Assembly: GCA_050176585.1 (NCBI GenBank)
Contig: JBFXHX010000029.1
Span: forward strand, 1 to 52,431
Length of the DNA stretch: 52,431 nt
Direction of reading: 5' to 3'
Source of the DNA: CAYYWP01 sp050176585
GTDB lineage: Bacteria; Desulfobacterota; Binatia; HRBIN30; CADEER01
The notes beneath the pieces were generated by a model. It saw only the letters and a program-made list of their open reading frames with translations. It was not told the DNA's origin and did not search any database. Shown here piece after piece: positions 17,327-26,117 of the stretch (position 1 is its first letter; every line of letters starts with the position of its first letter). The translations under genes were made by a program, and so were the position numbers.

Positions 17327-18247
17327 ATGCACATGCGAGTCGTGTGCGCCAACCACGGCGCGCTGCCATTCGCCTCGCCGGCGCCGAGCGACGAAGACCT
17401 GATCGCCGCGGTGCGCCTGCAGGAGGATGCAGGCCTCGACGTGGTGACCGACGGACAGCCGAGCTGGACGGACCCGTTCACGCCCGTGCTCGGCGCGCTC
17501 GATGGCGTGCGTCTCGGTCACCCCGCCGCGCTGCCGCTCGGTCTTACCGTGCGCGCGCGGCCGATCGTTCAAGCCAAGCTCCGCCGCCATCGCGCGCCCC
17601 TTGCCGCAGCCTTTCAGCGCGCCGCCGCGCACGCACGGCGTCCGCTCAAGGCCGTCCTGACCGGGCCGTACACGCTCTCGCAAGCCGCCGAAATCGCCAC
17701 CACCGCGTATCACGACCGCGCCGCCCTCGCGTTCGACCTGAGCACGGTGCTCGCACAGGAGATCACCGCATTGACCGCGGCGGGCGCGACCGTGATTCAG
17801 ATCGACGAGCCGTTGTTGCTGTCGCGGCCGGCAGATGCGCGCGTAGTGCGTGCACTGCTCGAGCCGCTGGTCGACGCCGCCATCGGCGCGACCACTATCA
17901 TCGCGACCTACGGCGCCGACGCGGGCCCCTGCTATGCACAGCTCAACTCGCTACCCGGCGACATCGTCGCGCTCGATTGCGCCGGCCACCCGGAAGTGCT
18001 CGCCGCCATCGCCGCGACCGGAGCGGGCAAACCGCTCGCGCTCGGGGTGGTCAGCGGCGTGTTGAACGCGGTTGAGGACAGTGCGGAGCTGGCGCGCACC
18101 GTCGAACGCCTGCTCACCCGTTACGTGCACGACGAGGTCTGGCTGCAACCGTCGCGCGGCATGCAAACGCTCACCCGCGAGCTCGCCGGCGCCAAACTTA
18201 TAGCACTCGCGCGCGCGGCGCAGGAGCTACAGAGCTCCGCTCGCTGA
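17327..18247 (+). CDS. MetE-like (cobalamin-independent methionine synthase superfamily) protein lacking Zn ligands
   Basis: The gene starts at ATG 17327 or ATG 17333; about 306 residues form a single UROD/MetE-like TIM barrel matching the C-terminal half of MetE. Family features are the DGQPSWTDPF start, LTGPYTLS, QIDEPLLL and GVVSGVLNAVED. In MetE the zinc is held by an HxC pair, a Glu and a later Cys. Here the HxC position reads ATYGADAG and the later NPxCG position reads QPSRGM, so His and Cys ligands appear absent. It may therefore not make methionine and could transfer another methyl or alkyl group. It is divergent from thiO with about 80 bp between starts. Confidence 0.75.
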   Translation: MHMRVVCANHGALPFASPAPSDEDLIAAVRLQEDAGLDVVTDGQPSWTDPFTPVLGALDGVRLGHPAALPLGLTVRARPIVQAKLRRHRAPLAAAFQRAAAHARRPLKAVLTGPYTLSQAAEIATTAYHDRAALAFDLSTVLAQEITALTAAGATVIQIDEPLLLSRPADARVVRALLEPLVDAAIGATTIIATYGADAGPCYAQLNSLPGDIVALDCAGHPEVLAAIAATGAGKPLALGVVSGVLNAVEDSAELARTVERLLTRYVHDEVWLQPSRGMQTLTRELAGAKLIALARAAQELQSSAR

Positions 18248-18314
18248 TCCGGCACGGCCACGCTGCCTGATCGCGCTTCAAGCCACGGCTGCGAGCGCAC
18301 GCGCGCAGTGCGTC

Positions 18315-18572
18315 TTACCGCAGCGCTCGCAAAGTTTCCGCGCTGAGGCGCACGCTGTCACCGGCGCAGAACTCTATGGCGCCCTCGGACACCATCTGCG
18401 CCAGGACACCCGCGAGCGCGGCCCGGGGTGCCCCCGCAAGCCCAGTGACGACCTCCACCGGAAGCTCCCCACCGTCGGCCCAGAGCACGTGTGCGCACTG
18501 GAGAACCCGCAGAATCGTGAACGCCGCCTCGGCCGAATCGTGTGGCCGGGATGTCTCTGGGCTGCGAACCAT
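18315..18572 (-). CDS. Hypothetical small protein, possible winged-helix
   Basis: From ATG 18572 it encodes 85 residues (ATG 18608 would add 12). The segment VLWADGGELPVEVVTGLAG, then an ALAGVLAQMVSEGAIEF helix and a final strand-like stretch, resembles an Rrf2-type or small winged-helix layout, but I cannot assign a family. The ribosome-binding site is weak. It lies between the end of the MetE-like gene and the merR end, on the strand of the translation cluster. Confidence 0.4.
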   Translation of the reverse strand: MVRSPETSRPHDSAEAAFTILRVLQCAHVLWADGGELPVEVVTGLAGAPRAALAGVLAQMVSEGAIEFCAGDSVRLSAETLRALR

Positions 18573-18764
18573 GGTGATGCGTTCTATGGCAGCAATGGAT
18601 GTGCCCATCGCGCCGCGCGATGGGCCGGAACGCTTTCGGCGTCTTGGCGTGCGTGCGATTCCGCACGGTGTACGGAAACGGAACCCGCGCGTCACGGCAT
18701 TGCCGTACCGGCCGCGGTCGGCGCCGCGCTAGCCTCACGAGGCTCTGTTAGACGGCCGCCACGG

Positions 18765-19145
18765 TCAGCGCAGCAGCTCGTACAACGCCTTCAGCTCCTG
18801 CTGTAGCCGCACCAGCGCATTCCGATACGTGCGTTCGCCCAGCGGCAGCGCGAGCTGCGGGCGCGGTTGCGACGGCCCAGGGGGCGATTTCGCCAGCCCC
18901 TTGAGGCGCCGTTTGGCGCCCTCGATCGTGTACCGCTCATTGTGCAACAGCCGCTTGATCTCGAGCAGCGCCTCCACGTCCCGGCGCCGGTACAGCCGGT
19001 GCTTCGAGCGCGTCTTGCCGGGGCGGATCACGGGAAACTCCGTCTCCCAGTACCGCAAGACGTACGGCTTGACGCCGACGATCTTCGCGACCTCGCCAAT
19101 CTTGAAGTACAGCTTGTCCGGCAGGTCGGGCGCGCCGGTGGCCAT
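18765..19145 (-). CDS. MerR-family transcriptional regulator
   Basis: The gene starts at ATG 19145, 5 bases after the ihfA stop, giving 126 residues. The N-terminal winged-helix HTH contains YFKIGEVAKIVGVKPYVLR, then YWETEFPVIRP and RLYRRRDVEALLEIKRLL. A Pro-rich linker leads to a short C-terminal coiled coil (NALVRLQQELKALYELL) suited to dimerisation. There is no Cys-rich metal site or obvious ligand-binding domain, so the effector is unknown. A MerR gene directly after ihfA is common in deltaproteobacterial pheST-ihfA operons. Confidence 0.87.
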   Translation of the reverse strand: MATGAPDLPDKLYFKIGEVAKIVGVKPYVLRYWETEFPVIRPGKTRSKHRLYRRRDVEALLEIKRLLHNERYTIEGAKRRLKGLAKSPPGPSQPRPQLALPLGERTYRNALVRLQQELKALYELLR

Positions 19146-19150
19146 GCGGG

Positions 19151-19438
19151 TCAGCCCTCGGAATTCATCGTCTTCTTGAGCATCGGGCTGGCCTTGAAAC
19201 CGAGCACGCGCCGGCCGCGGATGATGATCGTTTCGCCGGTCTGCGGGTTGCGGCCTTTGCGGGGCCGCTTTTCGTGCACGACGAAGTTGCCGAACCCCGA
19301 CACCTTGACCTTTTGTCCGCGCTCGAGCTGTCGTTTGATGACCTCGAAGACCGAGTCGACGACCTCGCTCGCTTCCTTCTTCGAGAATCCTACGCGGTCG
19401 TGAATGCGCTCGACAATGTCGGCTTTGGTCAGCGCCAC
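19151..19438 (-). CDS. ihfA: Integration host factor subunit alpha
   Basis: A 95-residue HU/IHF-family DNA-bending protein. MALTKADIVERIHDRVGFSK is the dimerisation helix region, GFGNFVV the core, and RNPQTGETIIIRGRRV the beta arm with the Pro that intercalates DNA. Its length and position after pheT are typical of ihfA. It would act with a beta subunit, or as a homodimer, in nucleoid shaping and sigma-54 promoter bending; a sigma-54 activator is present at 48965-49957. Confidence 0.93.
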   Translation of the reverse strand: MALTKADIVERIHDRVGFSKKEASEVVDSVFEVIKRQLERGQKVKVSGFGNFVVHEKRPRKGRNPQTGETIIIRGRRVLGFKASPMLKKTMNSEG

Positions 19439-19470
19439 CGGTCACCTCCGCGGACGGTGAATCGGCGTGC

Positions 19471-21864
19471 CTACTGACGTAAGGCGACGCCGAGGTCGCG
19501 TATCAGGGCGGATCGGAGCTCCTCCTGCAGCGCGTTGACTTCCTCGTCGGTCAGCGTTCGGTCCGCCGCCCGGTACGCGATGGAATACGCGAGGCTCTTC
19601 TTGCCAGCTGGAATCGGGGCGCCAGCATAGGCGTCGAACAGCGAGACTTCTTCCACCAGCTCTGGTTGCCACTGCCGCACGAACCGCACCACCCGATCCG
19701 ACGCGAAGTCATCATCGACCACGATCGCCACGTCCCTCGCCACCGCTGGAAACCTCGGCAATCCAGTAAAAACGCGCTGTTGCGCAGCGTATGGAAGCAA
19801 TATCTGCATGTCAAGTTCGAACGTCCAGGCAGTGGTGTCTAAACCCAACTCGAACTCGACCTCCGGGTGCAGCGCTCCCACGATCCCAGCCATCGCATCC
19901 GCAGAGCGAACGACCGCAGACTTGCCCGCGTGATACGGCGGGTCCGCGTAGCGCTCCCAGGTGACCGCCTCGATCGCACCCAAGCGCTCCAGCATCGCTT
20001 CGACGATGCCCTTCGCATCCGCAAACTCCGCTACGCGGACCTGTCCGAGCCCATGCGAGGGAAGCTCGCCGATCAGCACTCCCCCGACGCGCCACTCTTC
20101 GCGGGGTTCGGGCTCCTGCCAGTAGACGCGACCGACCGTGAACGCGGCGAGGCCGCGCGCGCCTTGGTTGCGGTTGGTGCGCCAGGCGGCGAGCAGCCCG
20201 GGAATGAGGCTGCGCCGCATCTCCGGTTCGTCCCGGTTGATCGGATTCGCCAAAGCGACCGCCTCACCGCGAACGTTCAACCCCGGGAACAGCGCGTTGG
20301 CGCGCGTCGAGGCAAACGCCAGCGTCACCGCCTCGAAGAACCCGGCACTGACCAATAACCGGCGCAACTCGCGCTCCCAGAGCAGTCGTGTCGGGACGGT
20401 TCCACCCGCGAGCGCGCCGGCGGGCATCGTGGTGGGAAAGCGGTCGTATCCGGCGACGCGCGCAATCTCCTCGACCAGATCGATCTCCCGCGTGAGATCG
20501 CCTCTGTACGTGGGAGGGGTGACGGCCAGCGCGCCCTCTGGAGCGGCGTTCACCACCGCGCCGAGCGACTTGAGCGCACGGCGGATCTCGGCGCGCGGCA
20601 CCGCGCTGCCGAGTAGCTCACCGACGCGCTTCGGCCGCAACCGGATGGCCGGCGGAGTCTGCTTTCCGGGATAAGATTCGACGATACCCGGCGCCACCGC
20701 TCCCCCCGCGAGCTGCTGGAGCAATGACGCTGCGCGGTCGATCGCAGCGGTCACGCCCCCGATGTCGACGCCGCGCTCGAAACGGAACGAAGCCTCCGAT
20801 CGCAGCTCCAAGCGGCGGGCGGTTCGCCGCACGCTGGACGGATCGAAATGCGCGGCCTCCAGCAACACCGCCGTCGTGGTCTCAGTTACCTCAGAATCCG
20901 CGCCACCCATGACTCCGGCCACCGCGACCGGGTCGGCGCCGGTGGTGATCAACAGGTCCTCTCGAGCCAGCGCGCGTTGCACGCCATCGAGCGTGCGGAT
21001 GCTGCGCGTCTCCCCGGCGCGGCGAACGATGATCTCCCGCGCCGGAAGCCGATCGTAGTCGAAAGCGTGCAGCGGCTGGCCGCGCTCGATCATGACGAGG
21101 TTCGTCACGTCGACGACGTTGTTGATCGGCCGCAGACCCACTGCCTCCAGGCGGTGCACGAGCCAAGCAGGCGACGGGCCAATCGCAATGCCGCGCACGA
21201 GCCGGGCGGCGTAGCGCCGGCAGCCAGACGGATCGTCGATTCGCACCGCGATGGCCTCAGCCGCGGGGCCGCCCTGCTCGCGCACCGCTATGCGCGGGCG
21301 CACGAGGCTGCGCCCGGTGAGCGCGGCCACCTCTCGAGCCACGCCGAGCACACTCAGGCAGTCGCCGCGGTTCGGCGTGATGTCGATATCGAGCACCGTC
21401 TCCTCGAGACCGAGTTGGACGCCGACCCGCCGCCCCAGTACGGCATCCGAGGCGAGGATGAGAATGCCATCCGAGGTCGCGGTGAGACCGAGCTCCGCTT
21501 CGGAGCACAGCATGCCGGCCGACGTGACGCCGCGGATGATCGCCGCCTCGATGCGCCGGCCGCCCGGCAGTGTGGTGCCCGGCGGCGCATACGCGATGCG
21601 ATCGCCCGGCTGCATGTTGGTCGCGCCGCATACCACCGTCACGGTCTCCGGCGCTCCGAACCGCACCTCGCACAGCGTCAAGCGCTCCGCGTGTGGGTGG
21701 GGCTTCGCAGCGACGATTTCGCCGACCACCACGCCGCGGATGTCTGCGCCGATCTCTTCCACGGCATCGACCACGAGCCCGCCGAGCGACAGGCGCTCGC
21801 AGAGCGCGGGCGTGTCGAGGTCGATCGGCACGAACTCGCGCAGCCAACCGAGCGGGATCTTCAT
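19471..21864 (-). CDS. pheT: Phenylalanyl-tRNA synthetase beta subunit
   Basis: The gene starts at ATG 21864 (MKIPLGWLREFV), giving 797 residues, close to the usual length. The domain order is as expected: N-terminal B1, a tRNA-binding fold with VVCGATNMQPGD, the B3/B4 editing region with HAFDYDRL, B5 with TPPTYRGDLTREIDLVEE, the catalytic-like core, and a C-terminal FDX-ACB domain with FPAVARDVAIVVDDD. It forms the alpha2-beta2 enzyme with PheS encoded just upstream, charging tRNA-Phe and editing Tyr mischarging. The 32-bp gap to ihfA suggests one transcript. Confidence 0.95.
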   Translation of the reverse strand: MKIPLGWLREFVPIDLDTPALCERLSLGGLVVDAVEEIGADIRGVVVGEIVAAKPHPHAERLTLCEVRFGAPETVTVVCGATNMQPGDRIAYAPPGTTLPGGRRIEAAIIRGVTSAGMLCSEAELGLTATSDGILILASDAVLGRRVGVQLGLEETVLDIDITPNRGDCLSVLGVAREVAALTGRSLVRPRIAVREQGGPAAEAIAVRIDDPSGCRRYAARLVRGIAIGPSPAWLVHRLEAVGLRPINNVVDVTNLVMIERGQPLHAFDYDRLPAREIIVRRAGETRSIRTLDGVQRALAREDLLITTGADPVAVAGVMGGADSEVTETTTAVLLEAAHFDPSSVRRTARRLELRSEASFRFERGVDIGGVTAAIDRAASLLQQLAGGAVAPGIVESYPGKQTPPAIRLRPKRVGELLGSAVPRAEIRRALKSLGAVVNAAPEGALAVTPPTYRGDLTREIDLVEEIARVAGYDRFPTTMPAGALAGGTVPTRLLWERELRRLLVSAGFFEAVTLAFASTRANALFPGLNVRGEAVALANPINRDEPEMRRSLIPGLLAAWRTNRNQGARGLAAFTVGRVYWQEPEPREEWRVGGVLIGELPSHGLGQVRVAEFADAKGIVEAMLERLGAIEAVTWERYADPPYHAGKSAVVRSADAMAGIVGALHPEVEFELGLDTTAWTFELDMQILLPYAAQQRVFTGLPRFPAVARDVAIVVDDDFASDRVVRFVRQWQPELVEEVSLFDAYAGAPIPAGKKSLAYSIAYRAADRTLTDEEVNALQEELRSALIRDLGVALRQ

Positions 21865-21960
21865 GAGCGGGATCGCATCCGCGGCGCCCGCGCGCGCGAT
21901 GTCGCGCCCGGCAGCGAGTCCGTGCGGACCCGCCAAGCGCCGCGGCGGTTCGACGCGCCG

Positions 21961-22980
21961 CTAGAATTGGCGCAGGAAGCGCACATCGTTGCCGAACAAC
22001 AGCCGAATATCGTCGATCTGGTAGCGCAGCATGGTAATGCGCTCAATGCCCATGCCGAACGCGAACCCGGACACCGCTTCGGGATCGTAGCCGACTGCCT
22101 CGAAGACGTTCGGGTGAATCATCCCGGCGCCCAGGATCTCCACCCATCCACTGCTCTTGCACACGCGGCAGGCCCGCCCGTCGCGGCGGCAGCTGAAGCA
22201 GCCGATATCGACCTCCGCGCTGGGCTCCGTGAAGGGAAAGAAACTCGGCCGGAGACGCACGGGCAGGTCCGCCCCGAAGATCGCTTGCAGCGCGTGCGTC
22301 AGCACGCCTTTCAAGTCGCCGAACGTCACGCCCTGATCCACCATGAACCCTTCGATCTGATGGAACATCGGCGAATGGGTCGTGTCGCTGTCGTGCCGGT
22401 AAACGGCGCCGGGGGCGATGACCCGAAGGGGCGGCTGTCGCGCCTCCATGACGCGGATCTGCACCGGCGAGGTGTGCGTGCGCAGGAGATGCCCGTCGGT
22501 CGTGAACAGCGTGTCCTGCATGTCGCGCGCCGGGTGATCGGCGGGAAAATTGAGCGCGGCGAAGTTGTGATAATCGTCTTCGATCTCCGGCCCCTCGGCG
22601 ACGCTGAAACCGAGCGTGCGGAACACGTCGACGATCTCGTCCATGACCTGGGCGATCGGGTGCGAGCGGCCGAGCCGCGGCCTGCGGCCGGGCTCGGTGA
22701 TGTCGACCTGCTCGCCTGCCCGCTCGGCGCGCGCACCGGCGCGCGCCATCGCCAGCGCGTCCGTCAGCCGCACCTCGATCTCGTCCTTGATCGCATTCAG
22801 CAGCGCGCCCATCGCCGGCCGATCGGCGGGTGCGACGTTGCGCATGAGCCGCACCACGGTCGTCAGCTCGCCTTTGCGGCCGGTGAACCGCACGCGCAGC
22901 GCCTCTACGGCGGCTTCGTCGCGCGCCTCGGCGAGCGCACTCAGCGCGCGGGTGCGGATGTCCTCGAGCGCGTCCTTCAT
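21961..22980 (-). CDS. pheS: Phenylalanyl-tRNA synthetase alpha subunit
   Basis: The start at ATG 22980 (MKDALEDIRTRAL) gives 339 residues. An N-terminal coiled coil precedes the class II core with motif 1 (GRSHPIAQVMDEIVDVFRTL), motif 2 (HTSPVQIRVME, then APGAVYRHDSDTTHSPMFHQ) and motif 3 (GFAFGMGIERITMLRY). The CxxC-type pairs CFSC and CRVC near the C-terminus occur in many PheS proteins. It catalyses Phe-tRNA formation with PheT. The spacing to pheT is 96 bp. Confidence 0.95.
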   Translation of the reverse strand: MKDALEDIRTRALSALAEARDEAAVEALRVRFTGRKGELTTVVRLMRNVAPADRPAMGALLNAIKDEIEVRLTDALAMARAGARAERAGEQVDITEPGRRPRLGRSHPIAQVMDEIVDVFRTLGFSVAEGPEIEDDYHNFAALNFPADHPARDMQDTLFTTDGHLLRTHTSPVQIRVMEARQPPLRVIAPGAVYRHDSDTTHSPMFHQIEGFMVDQGVTFGDLKGVLTHALQAIFGADLPVRLRPSFFPFTEPSAEVDIGCFSCRRDGRACRVCKSSGWVEILGAGMIHPNVFEAVGYDPEAVSGFAFGMGIERITMLRYQIDDIRLLFGNDVRFLRQF

Positions 22981-23038
22981 CAGCGGCCCCGCCACCGCGC
23001 GCCGGTGTGCGGGCACGCGAGCGGCTCGAGGAGGCGAC

Positions 23039-23398
23039 TCAAGCGGCGAGCCGCGCCTTGACGACCTCGGCGACGGCGTTGAACCCGTTCGGATCGCGCA
23101 TGGCGAGGTCCGCGAGCATTTTGCGGTCCATGGCGATGCCGCTGAGCTTCAGCCCGCGGATGAGCTGAGCGTAGGTCAGGCCGACCAAGCGCGCCGCGGC
23201 GTTGATGCGGACGATCCACAGGCTACGGAACTCGCGCTTGCGAACGCGGCGATCGCGGTAGGCGTACGTGAGCCCCTTTTCCACCGTCTCGCGCGCCTGC
23301 CGGTAGAGCTTGCGGCGGCCCCCGACATTGCCCTTTGCGAGCTTGCGAATCTTCTTGTGCTTGGCCAGTCCCTTCGTGCCTCGTTTGGCGCGTGGCAT
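23039..23398 (-). CDS. rplT: 50S ribosomal protein L20
   Basis: 119 residues, normal length. The basic N-terminal RNA-binding part (MPRAKRGTKGLAKHKKIRKL) and the C-terminal globular part (LTYAQLIRGLKLSGIAMDRK) are intact. AGGAG lies just before the ATG. It is an early 23S assembly protein and in many bacteria represses its own operon. It is separated from rpmI by 134 bp, longer than usual. Confidence 0.96.
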   Translation of the reverse strand: MPRAKRGTKGLAKHKKIRKLAKGNVGGRRKLYRQARETVEKGLTYAYRDRRVRKREFRSLWIVRINAAARLVGLTYAQLIRGLKLSGIAMDRKMLADLAMRDPNGFNAVAEVVKARLAA

Positions 23399-23532
23399 TG
23401 ATATATCTCCTGTCAGCGGTCGACGGCGGCTAGTGCGTAATCGAAGGTGAATACCGGGACGCCGGATGCGCAGCGAGATGCCGCACTCTTCCGGGCGCCG
23501 CGGTAGTCATCCGTGTGTCCCCGCTCACTCGT

Positions 23533-23730
23533 CTACAGATACGGAATCAGCTTGCGAATGGCCGGCGCATTGGCGGGGTCGACCACCGCCGAGTGCCGCA
23601 GGTGCCGCTTCTGCTTGCGCGTCTTGCAGCTCAACTGATGGCGCAGATACGCCTTTTTGCGCACGATCTTGCCGGTCCCGGTCTTCTTGAACCGCTTGGC
23701 GGCGCCCCGGTTGGTCTTCAGCTTCGGCAT
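23533..23730 (-). CDS. rpmI: 50S ribosomal protein L35
   Basis: 65 residues, very basic, with the family hallmarks MPKLKTNRGAAKRFKKTGTGK and LRHQLSCKTRKQKRHLR. CGGAGGAG precedes the ATG. It lies only 30 bp after thrS; infC, which usually sits in this gap, is absent. Confidence 0.96.
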   Translation of the reverse strand: MPKLKTNRGAAKRFKKTGTGKIVRKKAYLRHQLSCKTRKQKRHLRHSAVVDPANAPAIRKLIPYL

Positions 23731-23760
23731 GTTTTGAACTCCTCCGTGTAACTCGCCCGC

Positions 23761-25674
23761 TCAAGCGGGTGTGCGCCGCTGCACTTCCTCGAGCAATTGC
23801 TCGGTGAACACCTCGAGCGCCACCGCGGCGCTGGCACCGCCGGTGCGGCTCCGCGGAGCGACCGTGCGATCGGCCGCTTCTTTGTCTCCGACCACGATCA
23901 TGTAGGGCACCTTGGCGAGCTGTGCCTCGCGGATCTTGTAGCCCAGCTTCTCGTTGCGATCGTCGAGCTCGGCGCGCAGGCCAGCCGCGCGCAACCGCTC
24001 GCACACCTCGCGCCCGTACGCCTCCTGGCGCTCGGTCAGGGTCAGCACGCGCGCCTGCTCGGGCGCGAGCCAGAGGGGAAACGCCCCGGCGCAGTGCTCG
24101 ATGAGAATGCCCATAAAGCGCTCGATGGTGCCCAAGATGGCGCGATGAATCATCACCGGACGGGCTTCCGAGCCATCGGGCCGCACGTAGCTCAAATCGA
24201 ATCGCTCGGGCAGCGCGCCGAAGTCGAGCTGTACCGTGGCGAGCTGCCAGTCGCGGCGGAGGGCGTCGACCACCATGACATCGATCTTGGGGCCGTAGAA
24301 GGCGCCGTCGCCCGCGTTGATGGTGTATGCCGTGCCGGCATCCGCCAGCGCCGTCGCGAGCGCGCTCTCAGCGCGCTCCCACATCTCATCGCTGCCGATC
24401 GACTGCTCCGGCCGCGTCGACAGCAGCACGCGGCGCTCGGTGAACCCGAAGTCGCGATACACTTCGTCGATCATCCGCAGCAGCGCGCCGATCTCCTCGC
24501 CGATCTGCTCGGGCATGCAGAAGATGTGGGCATCGTCCTGGGCGAAGCTGCGCACCCGAGTGAGGCCGTGCAGCGTGCCCGAGCGTTCGGCCCGGTGCAG
24601 CCGCCCGAAATCGGCATACCGGATCGGCAGCTCGCGGTACGATCGCTTGCGGGTGTTGAAGATCAGACAGTGCGACGGGCAATTCATCGGCTTCACCGCG
24701 AACTCGCGCTCCTCGAGCGCAGTGAAGTACATGTTCTCGCGGTAGTTGTCGTAATGGCCCGAGCGCTTCCACAGCTCGACGTCCATCACCTGCGGCGTAA
24801 TGACCTCATCGTAGCCGTACTTCGTGTACAGTCGCCGCACGTACGCGATGAGCTCGTTGTAGACGACCGTGCCCTTGGGGTGGAAAAACGGGCTACCCGG
24901 TGCCACCGCATCGAACGAGAAGAGGTCGAGCTCTTTGCCCAGCTTGCGGTGATCGCGACGCTTGGCCTCCTCGATGCGGGCCAGATGCTCCGCGAGCGCA
25001 TCCTTGTCGGCGAACGCGGTGCCGTAGATGCGCTGCAGCATCTCGTTGCGCTCGTCGCCGCGCCAATACGCGCCGGCAATGCCGGTGAGCTTGAAGGCGC
25101 GGTGCACGCCCGTGCGCGGCACGTGTGGCCCGCGGCAGAGATCGATGAACTCGCCCTGGCGGTAGAGGCCGACGCGCGCGTCGGGCAAATCGCCTATGAT
25201 CTCGGCTTTGTACTGCTCGCCCTGTGAGCGGAAAAACTCAATCGCCGCGTCGCGATCCATCTCTTCGCGGACCACCGGCAGGTCCTGCTTCGCGATGGCG
25301 CGCATCTCAGCCTCGATGCGCTCGAGGTCGTCCGGGGTAAACGGCGTGTCTTTCTTGATGTCGTAGTAGAAGCCGTCTTCGATCACCGGCCCGATCGTGA
25401 TCTGCGTATCGGGGAACAGCCGTTTCACCGCTTGCGCCATCAGATGCGCGCTCGAGTGGCGCAGCACGTCGAGGCCGTCGCGCGAATCGGCGCGCACCGG
25501 AGCGATCGCGCAGTTGCCCTCGATGACGCGGCCGAGATCCACGACCCGATCATCGATGCGCGCTGCGACCACATTCTTGAGGTCCACCCCCGCCGCCTTG
25601 AGCGCAGCCACCACGGAGGTACCCGGCTCGACGACTCGGTGGCTCCCGTCCGGGAGTGTCACGGTCATGCTCAT
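23761..25674 (-). CDS. thrS: Threonyl-tRNA synthetase
   Basis: 637 residues (ATG 25674, alternative ATG 25668). The domains are TGS (about 1-60), an N-terminal editing domain with HSSAHLMAQA, the class II core with zinc ligands in NCPSH, LHRAE and IHRAI, and the C-terminal anticodon-binding domain beginning near LWLAPEQARVLTL. It charges tRNA-Thr and edits Ser-tRNA. The C-terminus is slightly unusual (RTGGASAAVALEVFTEQLL), with an Ala-rich insertion. It is first in the cluster and followed directly by rpmI. Confidence 0.95.
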   Translation of the reverse strand: MSMTVTLPDGSHRVVEPGTSVVAALKAAGVDLKNVVAARIDDRVVDLGRVIEGNCAIAPVRADSRDGLDVLRHSSAHLMAQAVKRLFPDTQITIGPVIEDGFYYDIKKDTPFTPDDLERIEAEMRAIAKQDLPVVREEMDRDAAIEFFRSQGEQYKAEIIGDLPDARVGLYRQGEFIDLCRGPHVPRTGVHRAFKLTGIAGAYWRGDERNEMLQRIYGTAFADKDALAEHLARIEEAKRRDHRKLGKELDLFSFDAVAPGSPFFHPKGTVVYNELIAYVRRLYTKYGYDEVITPQVMDVELWKRSGHYDNYRENMYFTALEEREFAVKPMNCPSHCLIFNTRKRSYRELPIRYADFGRLHRAERSGTLHGLTRVRSFAQDDAHIFCMPEQIGEEIGALLRMIDEVYRDFGFTERRVLLSTRPEQSIGSDEMWERAESALATALADAGTAYTINAGDGAFYGPKIDVMVVDALRRDWQLATVQLDFGALPERFDLSYVRPDGSEARPVMIHRAILGTIERFMGILIEHCAGAFPLWLAPEQARVLTLTERQEAYGREVCERLRAAGLRAELDDRNEKLGYKIREAQLAKVPYMIVVGDKEAADRTVAPRSRTGGASAAVALEVFTEQLLEEVQRRTPA

Positions 25675-25741
25675 CGGTGCGTGCGCTCGGTACTCGAGAG
25701 AACGACGCAGGCGGGCGCGCCCGGGTCCCCGGCGGCAAAGA

Positions 25742-25816
25742 TGGTAGGCACGGGCGGATTTGAACCGCCGACCCCTTCCGTGTCAGGGAAGTGCTCTCCC
25801 CCTGAGCTACGTGCCT
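25742..25816 (-). tRNA. tRNA-Val (anticodon GAC)
   Basis: On the minus strand AGGCACG pairs with CGTGCCT, the D-arm is GCTC/GAGC, the anticodon arm is CTTCC-CTGACAC-GGAAG, and the T-loop is TTCAAAT. CCA is encoded. It lies just upstream of thrS on the same strand. Confidence 0.93.
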
Positions 25817-26117
25817 CCGCGCTGTTCGCTGCCTGCCGTTCCGCTCCACTTCCCGCCGCCGACTGCAGAATTGGTGTTCTGCTTATCGACCGCGTCGCAA
25901 GTTCTGAATCGGACTGAATTTGGGTAGCTAGCAACTCGGCTTTTGGGGGTCAAGGAAGGACGCCGAGGGGTAAGCGGCCCGGTTGGGCTGTCGGCGCCCT
26001 CAGCCCCCTTCCGGTCCCGCGCTTGCCACTGATGGGCTGCGGCAGCGGTCCGTCGGGGTTCATTACCTGCGACAGCCTGCCCCCGCTAACCGAGAACCCG
26101 GGAGCCGGGGGTCGCGG

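Noticed and set aside
20848..23061. 737-codon ORF antisense to pheT/pheS, and 476-codon ORF antisense to thrS (23797-25227).
   Set aside because: High-GC codon bias leaves opposite frames open; the sense strand encodes unmistakable synthetases and the antisense translations show no domain.
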